This document shows, piece by piece, positions 23,185-32,784 of a DNA stretch of 64,000 nt. The stretch lies in NCBI GenBank assembly GCA_933228895.1, contig OW121846.1:51246107-51310106 (forward strand), in the 5' to 3' direction. The notes under the pieces were generated by a model. That model worked only from the letters and a program-made list of their open reading frames with translations, made no database searches and was not told where the DNA came from. A program made the translations under genes and the position numbers. Within the stretch, counting starts at the first letter, position 1; the number at the start of each line of letters is the position of its first letter. Source of the DNA: Platycnemis pennipes (lineage: Eukaryota; Arthropoda; Insecta; Odonata; Platycnemididae).

Positions 23185-23595
23185 TGCAATGAAAGGTAAG
23201 GAGAAATGGTTGAGAGAATCCCGTCGTAAACATCAGCCTGCACTAATTTAAAGTCCCAAAGGGGACACGAGCTTAACGTCCCATCCGACGGATGGAGTAC
23301 TGAAATCGTGGAGTGCGGTCCACACAGCGCTCAAATAGGCGTGTGTTTACCAATGAAAAATATCTCTCAATATTTTATTTTAAAGAAGAAAGAAAACCAC
23401 ATACAGCGATGATGCCATTTTATAGTGGCCAATAACAGTACATCAATTTTATAACATATTCAAGAAAAAAATAAAATGAAATAAAAGTACCTGGAAACAA
23501 ATAGTAGGGAAGGACTATCAACAATAGAATCCAGGACCTCGGCAAGAGAGAGACTTACTCTAATTGCAACTTCAACATGACCCCGTAACTGGCAT
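23185..23595 (-). mobile_element. SINE family 1 with a roughly 145-bp internal AT-rich insertion
   Basis: Antisense blocks: 'cacgagcttaacgtcccatccgacggatggagtactgaaatcgtgg' and 'accaatgaaaaatatctctc' on the left, and 'aatccaggacctcggcaagagagagacttactctaattgcaac' on the right. The two parts are separated by AT-rich DNA at about 23375-23520 that is absent from the other copies. Confidence 0.65.
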
Positions 23596-24880
23596 ATTTA
23601 ATCGAATGTAATAGCTATCGATGTGTTTAATTAATTATAATTAATTAATTCGATGATGAACGTTAGTGATGCGAATGTTTGATTTTATGTTATTTCACTA
23701 TCCGTGCTCCTTGAAAATCATTTTCAACCTACCCTCAAACAGAATCAATTCATCTCACAGGACATTGTTTACATTGACGAGAATGCGTGCTAGATATAGA
23801 AGAAAAGCCTCATTCAGTTAAATTGGGAGAAGTGGCACTTCTTATTGAAGAGTATTCTGTTCAAATTGACCTTTCCAGTAACAAGCGCACGTTTCGATTT
23901 TTCTCCATTTAAATATTGAAGTGCCGGCATTGCGTTGTGTCCCAAGCGCAGAGGGGAAAAAATGCACTCACTTTCAGTTCAAATACGGAATCTGTCTCCT
24001 CAAAATTCATGAGCAAAAAATCCTATAATTTTTCTCCAAGTTTCCTTTTATTTCGCGTAAAAAATCTTCTCTGTAAAGAACAATTTTTAAATCCCCAAAT
24101 CTTAATGACGTGGCAAAATGCCTCACTTACTTTCTGTCTTCATGCTTCATTTGAATTTTCGGAGGGCAAATGCTTAAATAACCTGAAAAATGCCTCAGAA
24201 AAAAATATTGATGTTTTTTTCACGTTCTAGTTCCAGTGCCTATGTTTTGAGGCGTTATGCGCGTAATCTGGAGGTAACGCAAGGCACATTACTCCCCAAT
24301 TTCAGAGCAAGTCTTCGTTAAATTCCAAGGAATGAAAAAGGACTTAAAACTCCAAGCTACAACAGACCCAAACGCAAGTATTTTCAATGTTCTTTGAATA
24401 TAAGTTTAGGCCTCGTATGTCTAAATAAAAATTTTTCCTGCAAAGAAAAAGAAAAATCCAGAAGTAATGCATGTTTGATTGGAAGAATATTGTGCTATTC
24501 GTGGCATGTTTTTATTCAGAAAATATAATGATTTATGATAATAATTTATATTAATTCATCGAATGCATCGTTTTGTGATCAGTTTTCTTCGTTCATATCC
24601 ACTATGAAAGTAAATACTCTTCAATTTTCTGGAGAGGTGATTAACTTTTACTAAGAATTATCGATTTCATGCTCATTTCCTTACTGTTGATTAAAAGAGA
24701 GTTTTTGTAATGAAACTTATGAAATGCATGTGGGAGCCCCAGTGTTTAGCAGTGATTTTAATAAGCCAGGCAGCAACGAGTTTAAATTATGCATCAGTTT
24801 AGCTTTCTGCTGCACTTAGTGGAATTACTCAGCGCAAAATTAATTGAATTTTTTGCTACAGTAGATGGGGTTTGCTATAA
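23596..24880. other. Unassigned AT-rich interval
   Basis: A TTAATTAATTATAATTAATTAATT palindrome-like stretch lies at about 23630-23652. The 104-codon frame at 23916-24230 shows no recognisable domain. Confidence 0.3.
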
Positions 24881-24884
24881 TGAA

Positions 24885-25085
24885 GAAAGGCAAATGACAG
24901 CTAAGGTCATTTTCACCGATAGGGGCATAGTTCCGTTAAGTATGGCGGCGCATAGATAGGTTTAATAAGGGAAAGAAGGGAAGTAAATATAAATCCAGCG
25001 TCGGCTTCAGCCGTCTCTTAATGGAGATGCCAAGTGCTCCACGTCCTAGACGACGTCCTAGACGACGGATGATACGCTAACCATT
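24885..25085 (-). mobile_element. Decayed SINE family 1 fragment
   Basis: 'gacagctaaggtcattttcaccg' at 24896 is the complement of the SINE 3' end (aatgaccttagctgtcggtcacc at 52.76 kb). It is followed by 'taaatataaatccagcgtcggcttcagcc', comparable to 'gttaaacccggcgtcggcatgag' at 16.64 kb. Confidence 0.55.
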
Positions 25086-26029
25086 GGCCATTAGAGCTCA
25101 TTTTGCGGCACTCAAGTTGGAACCGGTTTTCTGCTAAAATAAACCTGTGCCATATAAATATTCACACCCAGCCCCTCGTGTTGGATGGCCAGTACTTAAG
25201 TCATAAGGCCAGAGAGATACACGGATTTGAGACATTGAAGCTGGTAGAAGACCAGTAAAAGGAGGCTTCACTAAAAATATATCCCAATAAGTTAAATGAT
25301 ATGCATCACCCTATTTCCATTGAGGCTATTACACCTGTTATTCTGTTACATAACTTATGGCACACAATCGCTTGTCTTGTAACAAATGCAAGCCTATCAA
25401 TTGTACCACGAGATTTTCATGCTCGAAATATGAATCGCAATAAATTTAGAAAATATAATTATTCACAAAACCTCCTAGTGACTTCATTTCTTCTTCGACA
25501 TACCGATAAAAAGTTGTCAATTCAATTTGTAAGCAGTCATTCACAAGTTCTCCAGAAGAATAACCAAGAATATTTATGATATTTATTAATATATTAAATA
25601 AGTCTCACTCATGCCTATTTTAGTATGAAAGCTACAATTAAGCTCATAAGCCAATTACCAGCAAGATGTCTTTCACGTCCTACGGTCAAAAACCATAGTC
25701 TGGTCAAAATAACAACGTTCAAAACCATAGTCATTATTAGACTACATTTAAGTCAAACAGGGTAAAAATAGGATACTTTACATAAGTGTTTGCCTGTATT
25801 GAGGTTGCCTGCATGATATTTTTTAAACCATTTTTTGGCTTCGCTCTCAAGAAATTACTTAAGGCGTCGGACCCGAAGAGTAAAGGCATTTGAGGCATAA
25901 TTTCTAATGAATGTTCCTCATTCTTCATATTAATTCCATTTATTTTACAATTGTGTATAAAAAATTAGAACCCGTTTTGTTGTAACTGAGTTAAGCTTTG
26001 TTTTCATGACATAAATTCATTCCTTATGA
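25086..26029. other. Unassigned interval
   Basis: Only short frames on both strands, no known domain. A local direct repeat around 25685-25730 ('aaaaccatagtc') is too short to classify. Confidence 0.3.
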
Positions 26030-26096
26030 TGTTTCTTCCCCTGCCATCCACCTTTACGACGACTTTCAATGTATTGTGCAGATGTAAATAATGCAA
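26030..26096 (+). mobile_element. Eroded LINE 3' tail
   Basis: 'cttcccctgccatccacctttacgacgactttcaatgtattgtgcagatgtaaat' preserves the order CCCCTGCCA, CACCTTTA, CTTTCA(A/G)xGTATT and GCAGATGTA of the LINE 3' end. Confidence 0.5.
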
Positions 26097-26369
26097 TCTT
26101 ATTTCAGAAACATGTAAGTTCAATAGTTAACTGCGACTAAGTCAAAATTATCTACAAATATATACGGTGTTATTTGAAATGTAATGGGAATTCGTAAAAT
26201 GCATTAATTTATGACTCAATTATGAATTAGGCATGCAATAGTGTCGTATACCTAATTTATGAACTTTTTTAAATGCCATAGAGACTGCTTAAATTATAAA
26301 TTCCTATCCGGTTATTTTGTTGCATAGTATGATGACTTACTGCCAGGCGTTTGGAATAAAGAAAGAATA

Positions 26370-27130
26370 AATGACAAATGATCTTTCCTGGGGTAATCAC
26401 ATTCGTGAAATAATGGGTGAAGCGAACCGCAAACTGGGTTTCATTAAAAGAGTATTGGGTAAATGTGACGATCATGTACGAGAGATCAGCTACTTTTCCC
26501 TTGTTAGACCTCATTTGGAATATGCTGCCAGTGTATGGGATCCCTACGAAATCGGTCTAAGTAATGAACTTGAACGTGTGCAGCGAAGATCGGCAAGATT
26601 TGTAAAGGGACGATACGATAATTATATTAGCGTAACCAGTCTATTAAATGAATTGAAATGGGAATCATTGTCAGATCGCAGGTTGAAATGTAGACTTAAT
26701 CTCTTACACAAATTCCAAGGCAATATTTTCAGTGATGATGTTAAAAATATTTTACGAACCCCAACTTACTATGGCAGACTGGACCATAATCATAAAGTTA
26801 GAGAAATTGATTGCCGAACTGACCGATTCAAAATGTCCTTTTTCCCTCGCACAATAAGAGATACGAATAACGGTAAATATGTCCTATCGGAGAGTAGCAA
26901 TGAATAGCATTGGTAGCTGCATGTTGGTATGAGTACTTAAAGCTAACCCTACTAACAGAATGTTTTTGCATGTTTTCTTTGCAATTTCTATCTTTTTAAA
27001 TAGTGTAGTTCTGACTACTATATTAATACTATTCCTTTTTTATGCATGATATGTAGTGCATGTTTGGTGAGCAATCACCCCCTATCACACACCCTTGTGG
27101 TGGCTTGCAGGGTATTATGTAGATAGATGT
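26370..27130 (+). mobile_element. 5'-truncated LINE, subfamily B, with 10-bp target duplication
   Basis: The frame is uninterrupted from TNDLSWGNHIREIMGEANRK through GFIKRVLGKCDD, FSLVRPHLEYAASVWDPYE, QRRSARFVKGRYDN and REIDCRTDRFKMSFFPRTIR to a stop at 26905. These are the RT thumb and C-terminal segments. The 3' UTR ends in the stem-loop (caccccctatcacacaccc...ggtggcttgcagggtattatgtag). AGAAAGAATA stands immediately outside both ends (26360-26369 and 27131-27140), a target-site duplication that shows insertion by target-primed reverse transcription. The catalytic FADD core is missing, so the copy is dead on arrival. Confidence 0.95.
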
Positions 27131-27419
27131 AGAAAGAATATTTAACTAGGTAAAGAACCAAATCAAAAGTATTTAGCAAAGTTACAGGCATAAATCGGCG
27201 TTAGTGTGGGAAAATAACTAAAAGGAAAACATAGAGACACTCGTGCGGATGGCTTGCAAATAAGTGAGAGCTTTTCTCGGAAACATATCTTCAGTTTTTC
27301 TTTATATTTTCATATGTGAGTTTATTAGGTTGCAAAGAGCTCCAAATTCTCTGGTAACATTGAGCTGTATATACTGAATGCAACCCTGAGGAAAACACGG
27401 TAGAGAATCAGTTTTTGTC

Positions 27420-27500
27420 ATGGATGAAGCATTGCCTCCCTATTTCCTTAGGTCTGGGTTCGAATCTTTTTTTATCGGTTATGTATTTTTTCCAATAGAG
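27420..27500 (+). mobile_element. Possible SINE head
   Basis: 'gcattgcctccctatttccttaggtctgggttcgaatc' resembles the SINE family 1 head (gcctcctatctcgagggt...gggttcaaatcc), and 'tttttatcggttatg' takes the place of the body start. A second, weaker head-like segment, 'ggttggcgtgtcaaacatgggttccatcc', is at 27563. Confidence 0.4.
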
Positions 27501-27679
27501 TTCCGTTCTCAGCTACAATGTTAAGGAAAGAAGCACTACAACACTGTAATCCAATAGTCGGTTGGCGTGTCAAACATGGGTTCCATCCTTGACGCAATTC
27601 GTGAAGTGTAGGCAATTGACAACACTTGATTTTTCTCCGCCCTTCCAGAGATAGGATGATTGCTGATAGAACACTTCAT

Positions 27680-27745
27680 CTACGTTTCCTCCTGCACTAG
27701 GATGTGTGGCAGAGGGCAAAAGCATACTATTCGCAGGCATTATCG
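27680..27745 (-). mobile_element. Eroded LINE 3' tail
   Basis: 'catctacgtttcctcctgcactaggatgtgtggcagagggcaaaagcatac' keeps the tail order with a damaged stem-loop. Confidence 0.55.
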
Positions 27746-27814
27746 ACAAGAATAAGAGAAACAGGTTTCAATAAAAATTAAGTGATACTGTATCTATAAA
27801 TTCACGTATATATA

Positions 27815-28380
27815 CATCTGCGCATATATCTATGCAATACCCTGCAAGCTAACGCGAGGGTGCATGGAAGGGGTTAAAGATAACCAAACATGCACCACTT
27901 ATATGCAACTAAAAACTACAATGATGCAACTACATGGAAACGTTTGATGTAAGTGTCGCATGCAGCTATGTGGTTATTAACCACACATTAATGTAGTCTT
28001 TCCTGGTTATAAAGCCATTCCTCTAAATATATTTAACTGCATTTTCCTGTATGCATGAAATGCATTGTACTTTTAAAGCATTATATACTACTCCAACAAT
28101 TTTTATCTGCCTATCCCTTTCCTCTGGTGTCTATTGCGTTCTCTAGCACCACGCGGGAAAAAATTAATTTTTAATCAATCAGTACGACAATCTATCTCTC
28201 TCATCTTTTCTACATGATTAAAACTAGCGTTATACACAAGGGGTACTCATTTCATTTCTAACGTCATCTGCAAGCATACCAGCTTCGAGTTTACTTAAGA
28301 GGTTTAGTCTAAATTTCAACCTGCGTTCGGATATTAATTTCCAACCTAGTTTTTGTACTAAACCTGTAAACTGATACAAT
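27815..28380 (-). mobile_element. Decayed LINE copy (RT C-terminus and 3' tail)
   Basis: The 3' end 'tatctatgcaataccctgcaagctaacgcgagggtgcatggaagggg' is followed by 'cctatccctttcctctggtgtctattgcgttctc', 'caatctatctctctcatctt' and 'gaggtttagtctaaatttcaacctgcgttcgg', all collinear with 28950-29190. The last block is antisense to the RRLKxRLNLL region. Confidence 0.85.
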
Positions 28381-28758
28381 TATCTCAATGACCTACGACG
28401 ATATAGTGCATGTTTTAGTAAAACATTTGCTGTACGCTCTCAGGTGGTTTGTGAAATGTACACTAGATTTACGAACTCGTATTCACCATTCCTTCATAAA
28501 TTGACATTTCGGTGCTTTCACTCGTTGGATTTTCACACGAAAAACTCTCCTTCCCATAGTAACAGGTTAAATGTATTGCTTCACCCCAAAGCCAAAATGC
28601 TTTTTTGTACGCAGTAGATTACTGTACAGTAGAAGTACTCTAACCAAAATGCAAGGCAAAACCTTTCGATTATTTCAATTTGAAATATGGGCGCTCATTC
28701 TCTTAACAACGACACTTAGTACTTGTCAGTCACTTGACTCATCCAGTGCTTCGTGGGT

Positions 28759-28822
28759 ATCTACATCTACATCTACACGATACCCTGCAAGCCACCGCGA
28801 GGGTGTGTGGCAGTGGGTGAAG
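28759..28822 (-). promoter_or_regulatory. LINE 3' stem-loop and terminal hexamer repeat
   Basis: On the sense (minus) strand the end reads CACCCACTGCCACAC, then ACCCTCGCGGTGGCTTGCAG, then GGTATCGTG and GTAGAT repeats. CCACTGCCAC can pair with GTGGCTTGCAGG, and ACCCT with AGGGT, giving a compact hairpin just before the terminal repeats. The same block is the best conserved part of more than twenty copies here. In CR1- and L2-type LINEs the 3' end hairpin and repeats are where RT engages its RNA; that role here is inferred. Confidence 0.7.
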
Positions 28823-28869
28823 ATCACCAAGCATACACTACTAACATGCAAGCAAGCAACTAAAGGGTC

Positions 28870-31734
28870 TCATGCAACTAGATTGTTAGTATCTATAGTA
28901 TTTGAGGGGTTAATACATGCATCATGCACTATATAATACTCTAAAATATTTCCTCTACCTATCCCTTTCCTATGCTGCCTATTCTGTTCTCTTATAGTAC
29001 GGGGGAAAAATGCCATTTTGAATCTATCTGTACGACAATCTATCTCTCTAATCTTATTTATCTGGTCGAATCTAGCATAATATGCTGGTGTTTTTAATAT
29101 GTGCCTAACATCTTCAGTAAAGCTATCCGATTGAAATTTCTCCAATAGATTTAATCTGGACTTTAACCTACGCTCTGATAATGATTCCCACCCTAATTCT
29201 TGTATTAATTCTGATACACTACTCAACCTATCGTAACACCTTTTGACGAACCTAGCTGCTCTACGCTGCACACTGTCTAGTTCTCTCATCAAACCTAATT
29301 CAATAGGATCCCATACACTGGCTGCATACTCAAGGTGGGGCCTAACTAGTGAAAAGTAGCATCGCTCTTTTGTCTTCTCATCACATTTCCCAAGTACTCT
29401 TTTTATAAATCCTAGCTTTCTCTTCGCTCGGCCGCATATTTCCCTTATGTGTCTTCCCCACGATAAATCTTTAGTGATTGTTACACCTAAATATCTTACG
29501 GTTTCAACGTTTTCGATCTTCGTGTTATTAATTCTATAGGATCGCTCTATCGAATTATTCCTCCTCCAAAAACTGATAGCTACATACTTTTTAAGGTTGA
29601 GTTCTAACTGCCATTTGTCGCACCACTCTTGAATTGCATCTAAATCCTTGCTAAGTGATTTCGTGTCCTCTTCGTTCGATATACCCCTGTACACCACCGC
29701 ATCGTCTGCGAAAAGTCTAAGGTTACTACTAACTACGGTACCCAAATCGTTTATGTATAAAAGAAATAGAAGCGGACCTACTACGCTACCCTGGGGAACT
29801 CCCGATGTGACTTCGATTGTGTCCGACATGATACCATCTATGACAACCCTCTGCTCTCGCCCACTTAAGAATTCTTTTACCCAACATACAACGTCTTTAT
29901 TTATACCAAAACTCTCTAACTTCAAGATTAATTTGTCATGAGGAACTTTATCGAAGGCCTTTTTAAAATCTAAAAATATCGCATCAACTTCAGTACTGCT
30001 TTCGCCGTGGACTAAAATATCGTGTACGAATAAAGCTAATTGTGTCTCGCAGGATCTACCTTTCCGGAACCCATGCTGGCTGTTTATGAGTAATCCCTGA
30101 CTATCCAAATGCCCCATGATCGAACTGACTACTATGTGCTCAAATATCTTACAAGAGATTGACGTGAGTGAAATGGGCCTGTAGTTACTAGGTTCTTCCC
30201 TATCACCGCTTTTAAATATAGGTGTAATGTTAGCTACTTTCCAATCCTTGGGTACTGTGTGGTTCTTTAGTGTTTTATTGAATATTATTTCTAGATAGGG
30301 GGCTATTTCAGAAGCTAATGTTTTATATATTCTGGAGGGAATTTGATCGGGACCTGGTGATTTGTTTTTACTTATGCTTTTTAACTGCTGCTCTATTCCG
30401 CGACATGAAATGTTTATTTCGGGCATTTGCTCACTGAAAGTGTTCGGCGGTGGTTCCACTGCGTTTTGTGACGATGAGTTGAATACACTTTGGAAGAAGG
30501 TGTTTAAAGTATTGGCTTTTTCTACACTGCTGGTGACTCTGATTCCTTTATCATTTTTAAGTGTGTGCACTGTGGACTTATTTCCCTGGAGCTCTCTCGC
30601 ATATGACCAAAACGCTTTAGGATTGCTATCTAAATATTCTCCTAACATCTTGCTCTTGAAATGTGATAACGCTTGCCGACATGATTTTCTTGCTAATGCT
30701 CTCGATTTTTTATAGTTTTGAACTAGCTCATTTTTTTCCTCTACCGATAGACCCCGTCCTGCATTTTTCATCTTAGCGTGGCATACCCTTTGTCGCTTTA
30801 GTGATTTCCTAACCTCCGCGTTATACCACCTTGGCTCTGTATTATCACTAATATATTTACTTGGTATGTATTTATGAACTGCGTTACGGGTGACCTCAAG
30901 AAATTCTCTCCACGAATCCTCTGTATTTAATCCTTTGCTTTGTTCGCTGAATTCATTAAATGCTTCCCTTAATTCCTCTTTCATACCGTCGTAATTTGCC
31001 TTGCCAAATAAGTATACCCTCCTCCTTGGTTTATAATGTCTTTCAACGCCTACAATAAATCTCGCATGCACTATTTTGTGGTCACTAATTCCTGTGTCTG
31101 TAACTGTATTTAGAACTCTCTCGGGTATATTTGTTGCTAATAAGTCTAGAATGTTGTTTCCCCTGGTCGGCTCTGTTACTAGCTGTTGTAAAGAATGTGT
31201 CGTAAAGGTGTTCAACAGTGATTCGCAATGTTCCTTATCCTTACCTCCTGCAATGAAACTACACGTATTCCAGTCTATCGAGGGGAGATTGAAATCTCCG
31301 CCTACTATTATTCCTCTATCATTCTTCCCAGAAAGTAATGTACGTATCTCTGACTCTAGCTCTATTATAGAATTGACGTGTGCGTCCGGTGGCCTGTAAT
31401 ATGCACCTACATATATCTTTTTTGCGTTACTACTTTTACTTTTAACGGAACACCAATTACTTTCTACATTTCGCTCTGAAATAAGTTCTCTTCTACTGAC
31501 ATACGGGTCCTTCACAGCTATAAATACTCCTCCTCCGTTTCTGCTTACTCTATCCTTTCTGTATACGGTAAAACACTTCGGAAATACTTCATGATCTGAT
31601 ATGTCCTTCGAAAGCCAGCTTTCTGTACCTACGATTATATCTGCATTAGTACTCTTAATGAGGTGGTGAAATTCTGCTACTTTATTCCTTATACTACGAC
31701 AATTCACTACTATCACTGAAATTTTTTCTTCCAA
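28870..31734 (-). CDS. LINE ORF2 protein: AP endonuclease plus reverse transcriptase
   Basis: The product nicks target DNA and copies its own RNA at the nick (target-primed reverse transcription). The 954-residue frame has no internal stop. Endonuclease, residues about 5-228: N11 in VVNCRS, E38 in GTESW, GGGVFIAV at 67-74, YYRPP at 112-116, D147 in GGDFNLPSIDW, and D218-H219 in ISDHK, so every expected catalytic residue is present. Linker at about 229-455 includes FWSYARELQGNKS. RT, about 456-690: [37 protein letters not shown] (D589), SGVPQGSVVGPLLF and FADD (D677, D678). The C-terminal part includes YLGVTI, FSLVRPHLEYAASVWDP and REIDCRTDRFK. The first codon at 31734 is TTG; no ATG precedes it before the stop at 31789, so normal initiation is doubtful. 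Stop codon TGA at 28870-28872. Confidence 0.93.
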   Translation of the reverse strand: MEEKISVIVVNCRSIRNKVAEFHHLIKSTNADIIVGTESWLSKDISDHEVFPKCFTVYRKDRVSRNGGGVFIAVKDPYVSRRELISERNVESNWCSVKSKSSNAKKIYVGAYYRPPDAHVNSIIELESEIRTLLSGKNDRGIIVGGDFNLPSIDWNTCSFIAGGKDKEHCESLLNTFTTHSLQQLVTEPTRGNNILDLLATNIPERVLNTVTDTGISDHKIVHARFIVGVERHYKPRRRVYLFGKANYDGMKEELREAFNEFSEQSKGLNTEDSWREFLEVTRNAVHKYIPSKYISDNTEPRWYNAEVRKSLKRQRVCHAKMKNAGRGLSVEEKNELVQNYKKSRALARKSCRQALSHFKSKMLGEYLDSNPKAFWSYARELQGNKSTVHTLKNDKGIRVTSSVEKANTLNTFFQSVFNSSSQNAVEPPPNTFSEQMPEINISCRGIEQQLKSISKNKSPGPDQIPSRIYKTLASEIAPYLEIIFNKTLKNHTVPKDWKVANITPIFKSGDREEPSNYRPISLTSISCKIFEHIVVSSIMGHLDSQGLLINSQHGFRKGRSCETQLALFVHDILVHGESSTEVDAIFLDFKKAFDKVPHDKLILKLESFGINKDVVCWVKEFLSGREQRVVIDGIMSDTIEVTSGVPQGSVVGPLLFLLYINDLGTVVSSNLRLFADDAVVYRGISNEEDTKSLSKDLDAIQEWCDKWQLELNLKKYVAISFWRRNNSIERSYRINNTKIENVETVRYLGVTITKDLSWGRHIREICGRAKRKLGFIKRVLGKCDEKTKERCYFSLVRPHLEYAASVWDPIELGLMRELDSVQRRAARFVKRCYDRLSSVSELIQELGWESLSERRLKSRLNLLEKFQSDSFTEDVRHILKTPAYYARFDQINKIREIDCRTDRFKMAFFPRTIREQNRQHRKGIGRGNILEYYIVHDACINPSNTIDTNNLVA

Positions 31735-31791
31735 TCTGTTTCTCTCTTGGTGCTCCTTTCCAACTAAAAGGGTATTGTCATAGGGTGGTCA

Positions 31792-32784
31792 AGGGCGCTC
31801 AAGCGTCATTCCGAGAATGTGGCAGAAATGGAACTAGGATTCGTTAACCCATGGCAATATATTTGACTTATCCTCGGTGGTTAATGGCCCGCATGGAAGT
31901 TCTTTCCTCACAACCCGAGACGTTATGGACCGCTGGGAGAAGCGATTGGGAAGCGAGATTCGGTGTCAAAAATTATCTCCCACCTATTTTTCTCCTGTTC
32001 TTGACCTTGAGATGGATCAAACGATAACTGACGCGACAAAAGACTATGTGTGCGTCAGGTCATTCTTCGACCTCATTTCTTTGGCCACATTTCCTCCGTT
32101 GACCTCATGTCTTTGACATGAGTCACGCCCACTCATGCGGTCAAAAACATCTTCCCTCAGATGTCACCCAGAGGCGAAAACCCCTCATGCGATTCTTAAC
32201 GCTTGGTTTCTTACAGACCTCTCGCCATGTTTACTCCTTCCCAAGGTAAGCCAGTTCATCTGTTCCCCTATATATATTTTTCCTGGTGCCTCAAAAGCGA
32301 TGGAAAACCCCTCAGTGCTCTATTGTTGCCAAGGTTAGAAATATGTAATAGTTGTCATTTTCTCAAGACTGGAATGACCAGTGAAATGCTCTTCAAATTC
32401 CTCTTCGGAAAGTTCTGCCACCACAACGTAAGGATGAAGAGGAACTCAATTTTTCCCTTTGTCTCTATGGTCGTAAATATTGGGAAGAAGTAAAATTCAC
32501 AAGGCAGTATCTAGTATGAGTGCACAGGGAATTAGGAAATGTGTATGAGGAAGGGAGAAGTAAAGACACAAAGAACTCGCCACTTACGAGAACGTCGATG
32601 GGTTGGTAATCATTTTTCTACGCCAAATTGGAGTCAAGTTGCATCTGTAAATGTTAGGGACGTTGGCTGAAGGGAAAAGTATTTTTGACTCCAAGGCAAT
32701 CCAAAGGTTTCTCTTACTCTTAGACCTCTCCCCTTAGTTTCCTTCAAATCTAATTCCTGCTGCGAAATCCAGGTAGTTATCACT
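31792..32784. other. Unassigned, locally less AT-rich interval
   Basis: This flanks the 5' end of the main LINE. An 8-bp-arm hairpin lies at 32104-32122 (CTCATGTC ttt GACATGAG). Plus-strand frames at 31877-32116 and 32203-32493 show no recognisable domain, so I do not call a gene. Confidence 0.3.

Larger units (their letters stand above)
28759..31788 (-). mobile_element. CR1/L2-like non-LTR retrotransposon, subfamily A, best copy in the window
   Basis: A LINE with APE-type endonuclease and reverse transcriptase in one long frame, plus a short 3' UTR. The UTR ends in the lineage's stem-loop and three ATCTAC (sense GTAGAT) units at 28759-28776. The upstream border is not visible: the frame stays open to a stop at 31789-31791, no ORF1 (gag-like) frame is found, and I could not find a target duplication, so the copy is probably 5'-truncated near 31735-31790. 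Its 3' tail is nearly identical to the short copy at 22221-22386, which points to recent activity of the subfamily. Confidence 0.93.

Noticed and set aside
28740..28758. Target-site duplication of the main LINE
   Set aside because: I compared the bases before 28759 with those around 31735-31800 and found only trivial matches, so no duplication is claimed.
30362..30715. Plus-strand frames within the LINE (29648-29941, 30362-30715, 31076-31399)
   Set aside because: They are antisense shadows of the intact ORF2.
28759..31788. Retroviral or LTR-type element
   Set aside because: The endonuclease is AP-type at the N-terminus, RT is of the non-LTR kind, there is no protease, RNase H or integrase, and the 3' end has a stem-loop with short repeats instead of an LTR.
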